Source: Anisus vortex (taxonomy: Eukaryota; Mollusca; Gastropoda; Planorbidae). Taken from it: a DNA stretch of 64,000 bases. Shown here one piece after another: positions 54,401-64,000 of this stretch. Below the pieces are notes generated by a model that saw nothing but the letters and a program-made list of their open reading frames with translations, searched no databases and was not told the DNA's origin. The stretch covers positions 8,646,121 to 8,710,120 of the forward strand of contig OX421507.1 in the NCBI GenBank assembly GCA_949126835.1, written 5' to 3'. The first letter of the stretch is position 1. Every line of letters begins with the position of its first letter. A program made the position numbers and the translations under genes.

Positions 54401-55098
54401 ATATAAGAAAAATAAAATGGATACAAGAAAAAACATGATAACAACATTATCAAAAAAGCCCTATATAACCTTCGATGTTGATGGACTGGAAATTCAACAA
54501 TTCAATTCATAGGAAGAACTTAAATGACCGCAGCTATTGCCTCGAATCCACCATCAACAAAATACAATTGCACCCCCTCCCCAAACCACCCCTGTCTAAG
54601 ACACCTTCAGTATACCTAAATGCACCAATAACTTATACAAGAAGTAAGTGTTCCTACTTCTGATGTAGCCGATGTTTGTTTTGACTGAAAGTGTTTAACA
54701 TAACAAAACACTACATCGGGTTTGTGGGCTTCCGCATTGCGTCGGCCACACTATAGCGCTCTATACAGCAGCGCTAAGATGTCTGAAGAGGAAGTTTTCT
54801 TGTTTTGTTTTAAGGATTGTAATTAAGGATAAAATCCGACAATGCCTATAATATTTCCAATAGTCTCCGGTACATTGCCAAGTCATTGTTAGTCTCTTAT
54901 CACTTGAGAAATTAACAAAACGAAAAAGCTGCTTGACCTTTCAAATGAATTTAGGTCAGTTACATTAACCCCCAATCCACAAACGTTCCTTTCTAATTTC
55001 GCAAATTAAAAAACGGATGAGATAAGCTTTTTCAGTAGAAGACCGATCATTTGAAAATGAGAGTAAAATAAAAGTAGAAAGAATGTAAGAGAGAAACA

Positions 55099-55099
<1 letters not shown>

Positions 55100-55184
<85 letters not shown>
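55100..55184. repeat. (GT)n(GA)n microsatellite
   Basis: Short GT run, then about 36 uninterrupted GA units. Confidence 0.95.
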
Positions 55185-55187
<3 letters not shown>

Positions 55188-55707
55188 TTATGACAATATT
55201 TTAATTATGATAAGAACGCTACGAGTAACCTTTTTATTTTTCTCTTTAACTATTGCGTTAACACTGACCTTATCAGAGAAAAAGTAAAAAAGGCGAAAAG
55301 AAAATGTGAAGACTATTTCGCAATATTACGCGACTTCTTTGTTTGTAAACACTATTGCATTCTAGAATCTAATGTAAATATTTCTACTTGGGTTATAGCA
55401 GCTTGTGTCGCAATTATATTTGTAGGTCAAGTTGAACCTTAGAGATTATCGTTGTAATCATGGGAGATTGTATTTAGAGACTCTTTTGTTTAGTATTTTG
55501 AGGTTTTCGGCACATTATGATTCGGCTTTTTGTTCGTGGCATTTTGTGAAGTTATCTTCATAATTCCTATTCGGCATTTTGTTCGTGGTATTTTGAGAAG
55601 TTTTCATTGTTTTTCAATTTGGTATTTAGTAAACAAAAAGTCGTGAATTATGATTTCTTTGAAACCTATTTAATTGCGAAATGCAGTAACGCAGCAAATT
55701 ATTTGCG

Positions 55708-55947
55708 CCATGTCAGGGAGCCAATGAGAATGTGGTGGTAGAGCCGGCCATGTCAGGGAGCCAATGAGATTGTGGTGGTAGAGCCGGCCATATCAGGGAG
55801 CCAATGAGAATGTGGTGGTAGAGCCGGCCATGTCAGGGAGCCAATGAGAATGTGGTGGTAGAGCCGGCCATGTCAGGGAGCCAATGAGAAAGTGGTGACA
55901 GAGCCGGCCATGTCAGGGAGCCAATGAGAATGTGGTGGTAGAGCCGG
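55708..55947. repeat. 40-bp tandem repeat with CCAAT box in each unit
   Basis: Six units of exact period 40 start at 55708, 55748, 55788, 55828, 55868 and 55908: 'ccatgtcagggagccaatga' + 'gaatgtggtggtagagccgg'. Units differ at only a few positions. Each holds GAGCCAATGAG, a match to the CCAAT core. About 3.2-3.4 kb upstream of the family B GPCR start. Confidence 0.92.
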
Positions 55948-56031
55948 TAAATAACTTCGGGCCTGATGGAGTTTAAAGGGGGCCGTGATGAAAACAGTTG
56001 GCCTAGGCCTATGTATAAATATCACTAGCCT

Positions 56032-56183
56032 ATGTAGCGCCCCAGGGCAAAAGTTTCAACGACGCCGCCTCGCATCATGTTACTGCTTTGTTTAGTGCTT
56101 TATTTAGACTATATTTGCCGCCCCTAGAGGTGTCCCTGGGCATATGCCCACCTGCCCCCCCCCCCCTATGTGAGGGCACTGAT
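56032..56183. repeat. dispersed repeat, copy 2
   Basis: Matches 50230-50375. A C-run (56156-56166) lies near its right end. Confidence 0.6.
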
Positions 56184-56199
56184 CACTAGGCCTAATTTT

Positions 56200-57330
56200 T
56201 TTAACTGAAGGGGCCCCAGTATCCAGTGCCTTTCTCTAGCACATTTTAATGCTCTCTGGGGCCCATAGCCACGTCTTTTTAAGTTAAAGCTACTCAATAT
56301 GTCCTCTAATAAATTGGCCTTAAATAATGCTAACATATTTTCATTTGAAAAATTTGAAAACTGCATGCACAGAAATTAGTGAAATGGTGTAAGTACAAAG
56401 ATCTAAAACGACTGATCGAGATATTTCTTCATCAAGAGTTTTTTTGTTTAAATTAAAGGTACAACAAGCATACACACATGCTGAATCGGAAATATTGGCT
56501 TATTTTCTAATAACCAATAACAATCAAACGATCATGAAGAGCTTTAAGTTTAAAACTTAAACTGATCGCCCAGATAATTAAATAAAACATTTTTATTAAT
56601 TAGGAGATTCTTGACAATAATTATATTGAAAAAATCACTTACCGAAATTTGCCTGAAAGTATTGATATTAACCGTTAATGGATCTTATTTAAATGCACAA
56701 TTATTTTCTCCATATACGCTGCCACACAATTTAATAATCCAATACGAATGATTACATAACAGAGTAGATAGGCTAGTGTCAGTTGAATCAAGAGAGGCAA
56801 CCTATTAACAACATTACTTTTGTCTGCTCGAGTTCTCTATCAGTGACCTAGTTTACCTATAATATTTTACAATTGTTTTTACTATATTTTTTAAGATACA
56901 TAGGTTTGTGACGTTTTTTTGTGAGTGTGAAAAAGTTATTATTTTAAAATCTTTAGTTGGAAGCCTCTGCGACCAGCAAAATGATAAGATGTCCAGATTT
57001 TTTAGAGGAGATAACGCATTTAGTAATGACGTCATTCTGCACTGTCATCTTGTAGAGCGAAATAGAAAAATAAGGCCTGAATTGGCATCAGGCATCAGAG
57101 TCTATTGTCACAGATAGAAGGTGACACAGAGAGGGTAGAGTGCACAATGATTATGCTTAAGTTTGTAAGAGAGAGAGAGAGAGAGAGAGACAGAGATACT
57201 GAGAGATAGTTCTTCCAGTTCATTCTGTTGTTTACAATACTATTTTTAGTGGCTATTGATATCCATTTGTACAAGTTGACACCCACAAGCACTAAATACC
57301 ACAAACGTCAAGACTTCGAACACCTTCGAT
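56200..57330. other. intergenic, nothing recognised
   Basis: AT-rich sequence with a short GA microsatellite at 57169-57190. No exon found. Confidence 0.5.
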
Positions 57331-57334
57331 TCAT

Positions 57335-57771
57335 CAAAGACTATAATGAGATGGACCGCTTGCTCTATTTTTAGAGCTTAACACTAATTTTTTCCGAGCG
57401 CAGAAAATAACAATGTCTTTAATGGCTTCCCTAAAGACTTGAGCTGTGTACTACTTTCGATTGAAATCTTAATTTTCCATTTAGAAAATCCAAAGATGGA
57501 CCGCTTGCTCTATTTTTAGAGCTTATATGTTCTTTTTTCTTTCTTTGCGCAATTAATAGATGCGACTTCAACGCTCCTATGATTGCATTAAAGGTTTCGC
57601 TGTATACAACTTTCGATTTTAATCTTAACGTTCCATTGAGAAAATCATATCGAATTACTAAACCGGAAGTCTAGAGGACCTAGTGCGATCGGAAATTCCC
57701 GAAACTAAGTGTTTCAAGTTATCAAATAGCAGAAATATCAAAGCAAGCGGTCCATCTTATTATAATCTTTG
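57335..57771. mobile_element. TIR element, 7-bp TSD family, copy 3
   Basis: Both ends carry the family TIR: left caaagactataatgagatgg, right gtccatcttattataatctt-tg. The exact 7-bp duplication GATTCAT flanks it. A second internal terminus ('agatggaccgcttgctctat' at about 57494) suggests a copy nested within a copy. 437 bp, no ORF. Confidence 0.85.
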
Positions 57772-57777
57772 GATTCA

Positions 57778-58068
57778 TCAACTTTTGGATTGTTTGTGGG
57801 AATATGTACATTCTAAATGAGGTTTCTTCCAGAAAAGCAGAGAGGCTATAACGAGACATTTTCTGTCGTGCAGACGAGAACAAAAACGTGGAAACAACGA
57901 CAACACGTGAAAACACCGTTTTTTCCCCGTCGATACGACGTTGTGTGCCCGCTGGGTTCCTAATGTATATACAGAACAACTAGGCGTGCCTTTGAAGCTT
58001 AGCATACAATACTTGCCAGACGTTGCCGATAACAAGGTAATTGCCCAAGCAAACAAAAACGAAAACAT
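57778..58068 (-). CDS. candidate small secreted cysteine-rich protein, 96 aa (uncertain)
   Basis: ATG at 58068 opens MFSFLFAWAITLLSATSG, which looks like a signal peptide with a small-residue cleavage site. About 78 residues follow with six cysteines (KYC, PSC, RC, FC, KC, EC) and a basic character. The stop is 6 bp from TIR element copy 3. I recognise no family. It could be a single-exon gene, a first exon or chance; GC is somewhat above its surroundings. No promoter or polyadenylation signal is evident. Confidence 0.28.
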   Translation of the reverse strand: MFSFLFAWAITLLSATSGKYCMLSFKGTPSCSVYTLGTQRAHNVVSTGKKRCFHVLSLFPRFCSRLHDRKCLVIASLLFWKKPHLECTYSHKQSKS

Positions 58069-58144
58069 CCAACCTCTTTTTGACTATTAGAGCTTTTTTT
58101 TTCAGTTCCACAAAATAGGTTCATAAAGTCTTATAAGTTAAAGA

Positions 58145-58210
58145 CGGCGGCAGGGTTCGAACCAGGGTCATTTAGCTGACAGCCAGGGGTACTAACCACT
58201 GGACCACCCA
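58145..58210 (-). mobile_element. tRNA-like fragment (SINE remnant)
   Basis: The reverse complement reads 'gggtggtccagtggttagta', 'ggctgtcagc' and 'ccctggttcgaaccctgcc', an A-box, Asp-type anticodon region and B-box. Stems are imperfect, so it is likely a SINE head like the one at 42838, not a working tRNA. Confidence 0.5.
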
Positions 58211-59196
58211 AACTTAATGCTGTGCTTCAAATTTGCAATATTATATGAGCTCTGTTAAATGTATCAATGCTACAGGCCTACTAATATCTAAACAAATTCA
58301 AGATAAGTCTGTTGGAAAATGACACTAAACTCTATAATAATATTTTTTTAAAAAATCAGACAACACTATGTGGTCGGGACATTGTTTGTCCAATAGCTCT
58401 ATGATTTCCTGCATCCATCACTACGGCACTCTAGGGAAATGACAGATGGCTGGGCTGATAAGAAAACGTTTCGCTGTTTTCAGACACTGAGCGTAGTGTT
58501 TCTAAAACTTAGAAAACTCGGAATTCCAAGAGCAGGTAATTACAGTGCTGTTGTTGTTTTTTAATCAACAATCTTTATAAAAAAAACTTTTTTTTTCATT
58601 TACCAGCCCTTGCAATTCTTTGTTTTCTAAGCTATTAAAGGGATGGTAGAGGGTACATTTTCGTCATTATCGCGAGGAACCACTGACCAGAGAGACCAGT
58701 TGTTAGAAACATATTACCTCCGAATTAGTGGGAGTGGGGTAAGTGGGGTAAGATGGTTGACCGGACAAAATGGGGAAAACAAAGAAACCGTATGGCATAA
58801 ATCTAGGATTGACAAATGTTATCTGGAATTCGGTGATAACTTAATCATACAAAAATATTTTTTAATATAGAGCACGGATGGGCTTTCTTTGCCATTTTGG
58901 GATACCCTCCCCCCCACCCCACAAACCTATATTTGACAGTCAGATTAAAGAAGGAGTCGTCTCGAAACGTTTTTTTTTACCAACTAAATGTATAGCGCTC
59001 TTTGAATGTTTTGATTAAAGAAGAAATATATTGAATATATGAAGTTCTTAATGGAAAGTCTTAAGATCAGAGTCTTTAATTTAGTGTCTTGTATCTTGAA
59101 TCATCGACCACTAAGATAGTAAATTTAAGGTAACTATCCCTTACTGTACAACACTCAACAAAATGAAACTGCTGGGTATGTAAGTAAAGTTAATTA

Positions 59197-59251
59197 TCCG
59201 TCGGACTAAATTGAGCTTAGAGCCGGTGAAGCAGCGTTCACCAGTTTCTAT
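59197..59251 (-). mobile_element. SINE 3' fragment
   Basis: 'ccgtcggactaaattgagct' and 'ccggtgaagcagcgttcacc' match the SINE 3' end; it breaks off at 'agtttcta'. Confidence 0.7.
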
Positions 59252-59394
59252 TACCAAAATTACTACAAAGCCATCCCTTACCTATATGACAAACTACCCG
59301 ATACTAACTATCTATCAATTAGTCTATCGGGTCCGAATAGCCTGTTCGTAATAACAATTACATTTATTAAAGAGTATAATTACACTAACCGTAA

Positions 59395-59810
59395 TTCTTC
59401 GGCAACATTCAAATCCCTATGAGAAGCTCATCAGATCGTTGCTTGATAATTCCAACCTTAGACCTAGTTTACTGTTTGTCAAAATGAACTTGTCGTTTAT
59501 GTTGTTTTCGTTTTGTCATTATTCTTAAACTAAAGGCTAATTGACAAGAAGTAGAAGCACTAGTGATAAGAAGTCATAATGCGCCAAGACGAGAATAATT
59601 AGAATCACCTGACTTCTTTTAACAACATTCAATTCCCTATGCGGGACCAGCTTTAACCGTTGAGTGATAGTTCCAACCTTAGACTGAGTTTAGTGTTTGA
59701 CACACTCGTTGTTGTTGTTGCTAATGTTTTTGTTTTATTTTTATTCATAAAAAAATGGCTTATATACTAGAAACACAAGTGATAAGAGTTCTCTAATCCC
59801 TATGTTATTT
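59395..59810. repeat. diverged tandem duplication, ~220 bp
   Basis: 'caacattcaaatccctatg', 'ttccaaccttagacctagtt' and 'agcactagtgataagaagt' in the first half recur as 'caacattcaattccctatg', 'ttccaaccttagactgagtt' and 'aacacaagtgataagagtt' in the second. Confidence 0.8.
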
Positions 59811-59859
59811 GTTCAATAGTTTATTTGCCTGTACATTTAGAAATACAACGGAAAAACAA

Positions 59860-60135
59860 CCCGTTTCAACGCTCAGATAAACATAAGAACAAAAACACTT
59901 TCCTTCTCCTTATGCGAGAACAAAGGCATATGAGTACTCTTTCACTCTTTCTTCTCGAGTGGCAACCGGGGCATGGAATGGGTTGCCTGAACAACCAGGA
60001 AAACCAGTAACTTAACATCATTAGAAAACACTAATAGAAATGCAGGACTAGACTCAAACCACGGATGAGCGTAGGACGCAATAACTTTCTTTATAGAAGG
60101 AGATACTATAATCTATAAGATAAAGGTAAGATGAA
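59860..60135 (+). mobile_element. repeat family H, fullest copy
   Basis: Runs from 'cgctcagataaacataagaa' through 'ggcatggaatgggttgcctg' and 'ccacggatgagcgtaggacg' to 'ataatctataagata'. The most complete copy of the family in the window. The coding phrase FSRVA-like/WNGLPEQ suggests a LINE C-terminus. Confidence 0.65.
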
Positions 60136-60679
60136 GATACATAAAACGCCATTGTTTGTGACCCTATTAAGCTACGTACCTATCTAATATTTAAGAGAGT
60201 TAATGTATGTGTGTGATAGAGAGAAATACAAATAAAAGGAAGAAACTGAGAAGGAAGAATAGTTAGCAGCAGAGCGAAAGAGAGAAATAGAATGACAGAG
60301 AGAGAGTGAGAGAGAATAAAGAGTGAGAGAGAGAGAAAGAGATTTAACAGAGTGTAATAGTTAAACAATTTATATTACAAACTTAGCTAGATTTTTTCAT
60401 TTCAATGAACTGGGCTTTGCAATAGCATACACAATGAATTTGGTAGACTTCGTTAGAGCCTAAACAATTAATTAAAACGTCTGCACTCTGTTTCTGTTTT
60501 ATAAGGTCTAGGTCATGTTAAGAAAGTACTAATTGTTCTAAAGATAGCGGTGATACGACGTTTAGACTCTAATAAAAAATATTTTTAAAAAGTCTTAAAA
60601 TCTATTATGTCTAGTTTTGTTTTAAGCTACCGGTAAAGATTTTTTTGCTTGTTTCATTCAAATGATTTTTCTCAAAGCA

Positions 60680-61130
60680 GAATTTCCATGCTCTAAGCGG
60701 AAAACTAGTTTTATTGTGTAAATGACCAGTTATCCATAATCTAAACGGTGAGTTATAAATAATTTACATGGCTAATATTCCATCATATAAACGACGATTT
60801 ATCCATGATGAAAATGGCGAAATAACCCACAATCTAAATGGCAAATTATCCTTAAAGTGAATGGCGAATTTCCACACCCTAAATGGCGAGTTATCTATAA
60901 GCTACAAGGGAAATAATACAGTATCCAAATGGTATGAATAAAATTGTCTATATTGTAAAAATTTCATATTCTAAATGCCATGAATACTAACATGTAAATG
61001 ATAAATATTGCCTTATTCTAAACAACTTGCATATCATCATCTAAAATAATCTAAATTGTAAACATTTTATATTCTAAATGGCATGCATACTACCATCGGA
61101 ATTGTAAAACCTTTCATATTCTAAATGCCA
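60680..61130. repeat. degenerate ~30-bp repeat array
   Basis: Variants of 'ctaaatggcgaattatccac' recur from 60730 to 60930, then 'catattctaaatgccatgaa' at about 60967, 61067 and 61112. Spacing is irregular; the array is old. Confidence 0.65.
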
Positions 61131-61353
61131 TGATACCGTTATCTTAAATCACACTTATCATTAAAAACATTTATAACGTAATATAATTTAGGCCTATTAT
61201 GAAATGCAATGCCACTTTTATTGTCTGAATTTTTGCATCAAATGTAACAATAATTATTAACAAGGCAAATTATAGTAAGCTCATATAACATTATAGTGTA
61301 TACACTGTATACCTATAGAGACTGCAATAGAGAGAGAGAGACCTACTTACCGA

Positions 61354-61569
61354 GACAGACAACAACCATTTGAAATGTCTGTGGTGCAACGATTAAGATC
61401 CAGAGATTACGGGAGAGTCCGATCGGAAACCTCAAGGCCAGCAACTCGTTATCCGTCCGTCATGTTTTTTAAGAGCTTGGTAAATCTCGGCGCAGTGAGT
61501 TATTTCCCCCCTTTCATTGTCTGGGGCAACGATCATCAACCCGAGGAATTTTTTAAAAATGTTCAGCTG
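61354..61569 (+). other. possible first coding exon (either strand)
   Basis: Plus strand: ATG at 61375 opens 65 codons (MSVVQRLRSRDYGRVRSETS...) that end exactly before CAGCTG|GTGAGTGG at 61569. Minus strand: ATGGTTGTTGTCTGTCTCG ends before GTAAGT at 61353 and would start MVVVCL. No downstream partner exon was identified for either, and the protein is not recognised. Confidence 0.22.
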
Positions 61570-62019
61570 GTGAGTGGTAAAGGAGCGTGGGTCGGTGGAG
61601 TCCCTGGTGAAGAGTGAGTGGGTGGGTGTGTGGGGGGGGGGGGAGGGAAGTGGGGAAGGGTGATTGAGACGGAGGGAGGAAGGTAATGTTTTAAATAATT
61701 TGTCTTTTCCAGGACATATAATTAAATCAGCGAGACAGTCATTTAGTTGGTAACGATTTATTGTCTAAGTCGAGGAGCTAAGATAATTCTTTATAACAAA
61801 AAATAAATGTAGGAACACCACTGAAACCGAAAGTGTAAAACAACGTTTAGTTAATAGCCTAATTAGAAATTCACATTTTGAGCCTTCTTTTTTTTTATCA
61901 AGTATTGGTGAGTGAATGGGTCTATACACGTTTTAAAACTCTATAGATCATAACATTGTTTTACATTCAACTAAAAGTCACCATACTCTAGCACTTACTT
62001 TTTTGGTATAAGGGACTTG

Positions 62020-62114
62020 AATGGGCCGTATTGCTGATGAGTACAAGTCAGTCATAAAAGATTGACTTGTAAAAGAAGCAAGGGTGTTAACTCTCAGCAG
62101 CAATACGGCCCATT
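62020..62114. repeat. long hairpin: 17-bp perfect inverted repeat
   Basis: AATGGGCCGTATTGCTG (62020-62036) is perfectly inverted as CAGCAATACGGCCCATT (62098-62114). Inside, ACAAGTCA (62043-62050) pairs with TGACTTGT (62063-62070). Total span 95 bp. Confidence 0.88.
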
Positions 62115-62224
62115 GCAATTTTTGTGGGAATTTTTTTTCGCGTACCATTAAAAATCGAGATGCGAGCCAGAATTGCTCTTGTTTTATTATTTGTCAGCTA
62201 GCTCTATTTAAACTCACATTTTAA

Positions 62225-62415
62225 ACTTTTTTATTGTAAAAAGTATAGCAGGTCAGTAAATGCTATATTTTTTATGCTTTGTCTTATGTTTGTAAAGCTT
62301 TAAATTATTTATATAAATTATCCTTTTCACCCTAGAGAATTATAAATCCTTGTTCTTGGTTGTTGCGCTTACATTATGTTTGTTGGCAAACAAATAGAAT
62401 TATTATTATTATCCT
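62225..62415 (+). mobile_element. LINE 3'-end fragment (family G)
   Basis: 'gctttgtcttatgtttgtaa', 'ccctagagaattataaatcc' and 'acattatgtttgttggca' followed by TTATTATTAT match the family at 40095-40345. Confidence 0.6.
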
Positions 62416-62541
62416 CAACAATGAACAATTTTTGCACTAAAAAAAACAATGATAAACCAGATGTAAAAAAAATAAATAAAAACAACAAATGTATAAGCTA
62501 ACATGCAAATTTTAATTTTTTTGCTTTTGTTTTACAACAAT

Positions 62542-63005
62542 CGAAAAGTATAATAAGTTGGACCGCTTGCTTTGATATTTCTGCTATTTGATGACTCAAA
62601 AACTCCTGTTTCGGAAATTTCCGACCAAAAACTGAATTAAACACTTCCGGTTTATTGTTCGCTCTGAATTTATCTATGGAAAACTATCCCTATCCCAGTT
62701 GCCAGTTGTTGTCGGAGAATTTCAAGGAATAATATATTAAAGGTAAATGAAAAAAATAATAATAATGTATTTGTAAAAGTAAGGGTTTTCATTTTTAAAT
62801 TTTGTCGTCTTATTACATTTCATGTAGAGTTGTAGAATAATGCCTTTATAGAAGTAGTGTCTGTAATATATAAGATTAGAACTCAAACTAAAATTAAAAT
62901 CGAACGTTGTATACAGTGGAAGTCTTGAGGACAGCGTTATTGGCTAGGCACGGAAAACACAACTCTAAAAGTAATGCAAAGCGGTCCATCTTATTATAAT
63001 CTTTG
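62542..63005. mobile_element. TIR element, 7-bp TSD family, copy 4
   Basis: Left end cgaaaagtataataagttgg-accgcttgc, right end gcggtccatcttattataat-ctttg. Exact 7-bp duplication CAACAAT at 62535-62541 and 63006-63012. 464 bp, no ORF. It lies 160 bp beyond the lysozyme stop codon. Confidence 0.87.
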
Positions 63006-63164
63006 CAACAATGTGTACAACTTAGGCCTTTTCTTGTACAATTTAATATCGTTAATAGTTTAAAGCTGATTACATTAATAGATACATGTGTTTGTTCAGA
63101 AAATAGTTATGCATGCATGATTTAGAACAGTTAACCACAAATGCTATCTTCTAGTGTTCATTGG

Positions 63165-63301
63165 CTAGTTCCAACCCTTTGAAAAAAGCCACTTGGCCCT
63201 GGCCATTACGTCATGGCTGTAGTCATTCCCAGTTGAGCCTTCGTCCAGCTTCCCCCACGATCGAACATTCTTCACTCCGAAATTATAGGCTGCAACGGCA
63301 C
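63165..63301 (-). CDS. goose-type (g-type) lysozyme, last exon
   Basis: The acceptor ctgtattcacag precedes 63301; a G from the missing exon plus GT gives Gly. The exon encodes GAVAAYNFGVKNVRSWGKLD, then EGSTGNDYSHDVMARAKWLF and SKGWN before the stop. This is the C-terminus of goose-type lysozyme: AYNxGxxNVR, a Gly-Thr/Ser turn, then DYSxDVxARAxxx. The enzyme cleaves peptidoglycan between N-acetylmuramic acid and N-acetylglucosamine; in molluscs it serves defence or digestion. The catalytic residues lie in upstream exons to the right of the window. The frame continues open to 63362 but that part is intron. Confidence 0.88.
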
Positions 63302-64000
63302 CTGTGAATACAGCAAATACAAATGCATATAAATGAGCCCAAGTCAAAAGGTCGTACCTCAAAACTGATATTTTTTAAATCGCTATTAAAGAGTCAAAAT
63401 GCAATGAAATAGTTAAAACTTGGACTTAGTTCACACCAAACATGGACAACGAGATAGCATGAGATAGCATTTTGACCTAGGTTGATTAAAAAATGACTCA
63501 AAACGCATTTTAGATGAACATTTTAAGTTTTTTTGCCGGTGACTCTTAAGTGACTAATTACATGCACTTTTTCTAGACTTTATTTGAATAACCTAGGAGC
63601 TTTATATGTATCTCAAACTCATTTGGTGAATACAAGAAGACCTTAAATAACTATTTGCCACAATGTTTGCTCAAATTGATGCAGGGATAATTTTTTTACA
63701 AGGGTTTAAAAGAAATAGTATTGCTTAGGACAGTTTGTTGTCATTTCAAGTGAGTGGAGTTTATGCTCCTAAACCCCCTCTTTTGCAACTCCTATGCTTG
63801 TAATACTCTTGAATATCATAAATATAGGCTATGGAGATATGTGTGTTAAATTCTTGAAGAAATCCATCAAGAATTAGTATGTTTTTTTCTGAAGTCAATT
63901 TTTTGTTGTCATTTGTCCTAAGTGACACCAAGGTGTCTATAGCAGCCATTTCTATGGTTTCGCGTTTTTCGTCACTGTGTCTTTTCCAGTGTATAACTTA
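63302..64000. other. lysozyme intron, nothing recognised
   Basis: AT-rich. No second lysozyme exon was found up to the window edge; the minus ORF at 63761-63949 has no lysozyme features. Confidence 0.5.

Larger units (their letters stand above)
52550..55690. other. upstream region of family B GPCR
   Basis: Contains a degenerate (CTAC)n region (about 52995-53290), LINE fragments (53438-53700, 54085-54400) and a GT/GA microsatellite. No further exon was recognised. A promoter must lie here but cannot be pinpointed. Confidence 0.5.

Noticed and set aside
58145..58210. Possible tRNA-Asp gene
   Set aside because: A- and B-box-like parts are present but the stems do not pair properly and it resembles the SINE head at 42838.
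63761..63949. Minus ORF as an upstream lysozyme exon
   Set aside because: Its translation has no g-type lysozyme motifs and no suitable splice sites in phase.
1..64000. CRISPR arrays, operons or other prokaryotic systems
   Set aside because: Introns, SINEs, LINEs and animal genes show this is nuclear eukaryotic DNA; the regular repeats lack distinct spacers.

Overview
The window is AT-rich, intron-rich and full of transposons, so it is animal genomic DNA. The receptor types, a molluscan-style goose-type lysozyme end and a ten-cysteine Ly6 protein suggest a lophotrochozoan, most likely a gastropod mollusc; the species cannot be named from the sequence. Single-exon ORFs are mostly noise. I rebuilt genes from splice sites and reading phase. 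Five genes or gene ends are supported, all on the minus strand.

Layout, left to right: (1) 5994-12713, a three-exon Ly6/uPAR-type gene of 189 aa; its first intron holds a tRNA-derived SINE and a nest of hAT-type DNA transposons with exact 8-bp target duplications. (2) 14548-24234, a four-exon rhodopsin-family (peptide-type) GPCR of about 408 aa. A 44-bp tandem repeat carrying two CRE-like sites per unit lies 1.4 kb upstream of its start codon. (3) 28.3-30.6 kb, a 39-bp minisatellite array with a recent 437-bp duplication inside. (4) 31536-37997, MRPL47 (mitochondrial ribosomal protein uL29m), four confident exons plus a candidate exon with 8 coding bases. (5) 44456-52549, a four-exon Methuselah/adhesion-like family B GPCR of 1,329 aa. 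A 40-bp tandem repeat with a CCAAT box in every unit lies about 3.2 kb upstream. (6) 63165-63301, the last exon of a goose-type lysozyme whose other exons lie beyond the right edge.

Between the genes are degraded LINE fragments of several families, tRNA-derived SINEs, a TIR element family with 7-bp target duplications (four copies), other hAT-like and piggyBac-like miniature elements, microsatellites and several tandem duplications. The genes have no evident shared pathway. Two encode receptors and one a probable cell-surface protein; the ribosomal protein is a housekeeping gene and the lysozyme an immune or digestive enzyme. No operon-like, CRISPR-like or other prokaryotic system is present.
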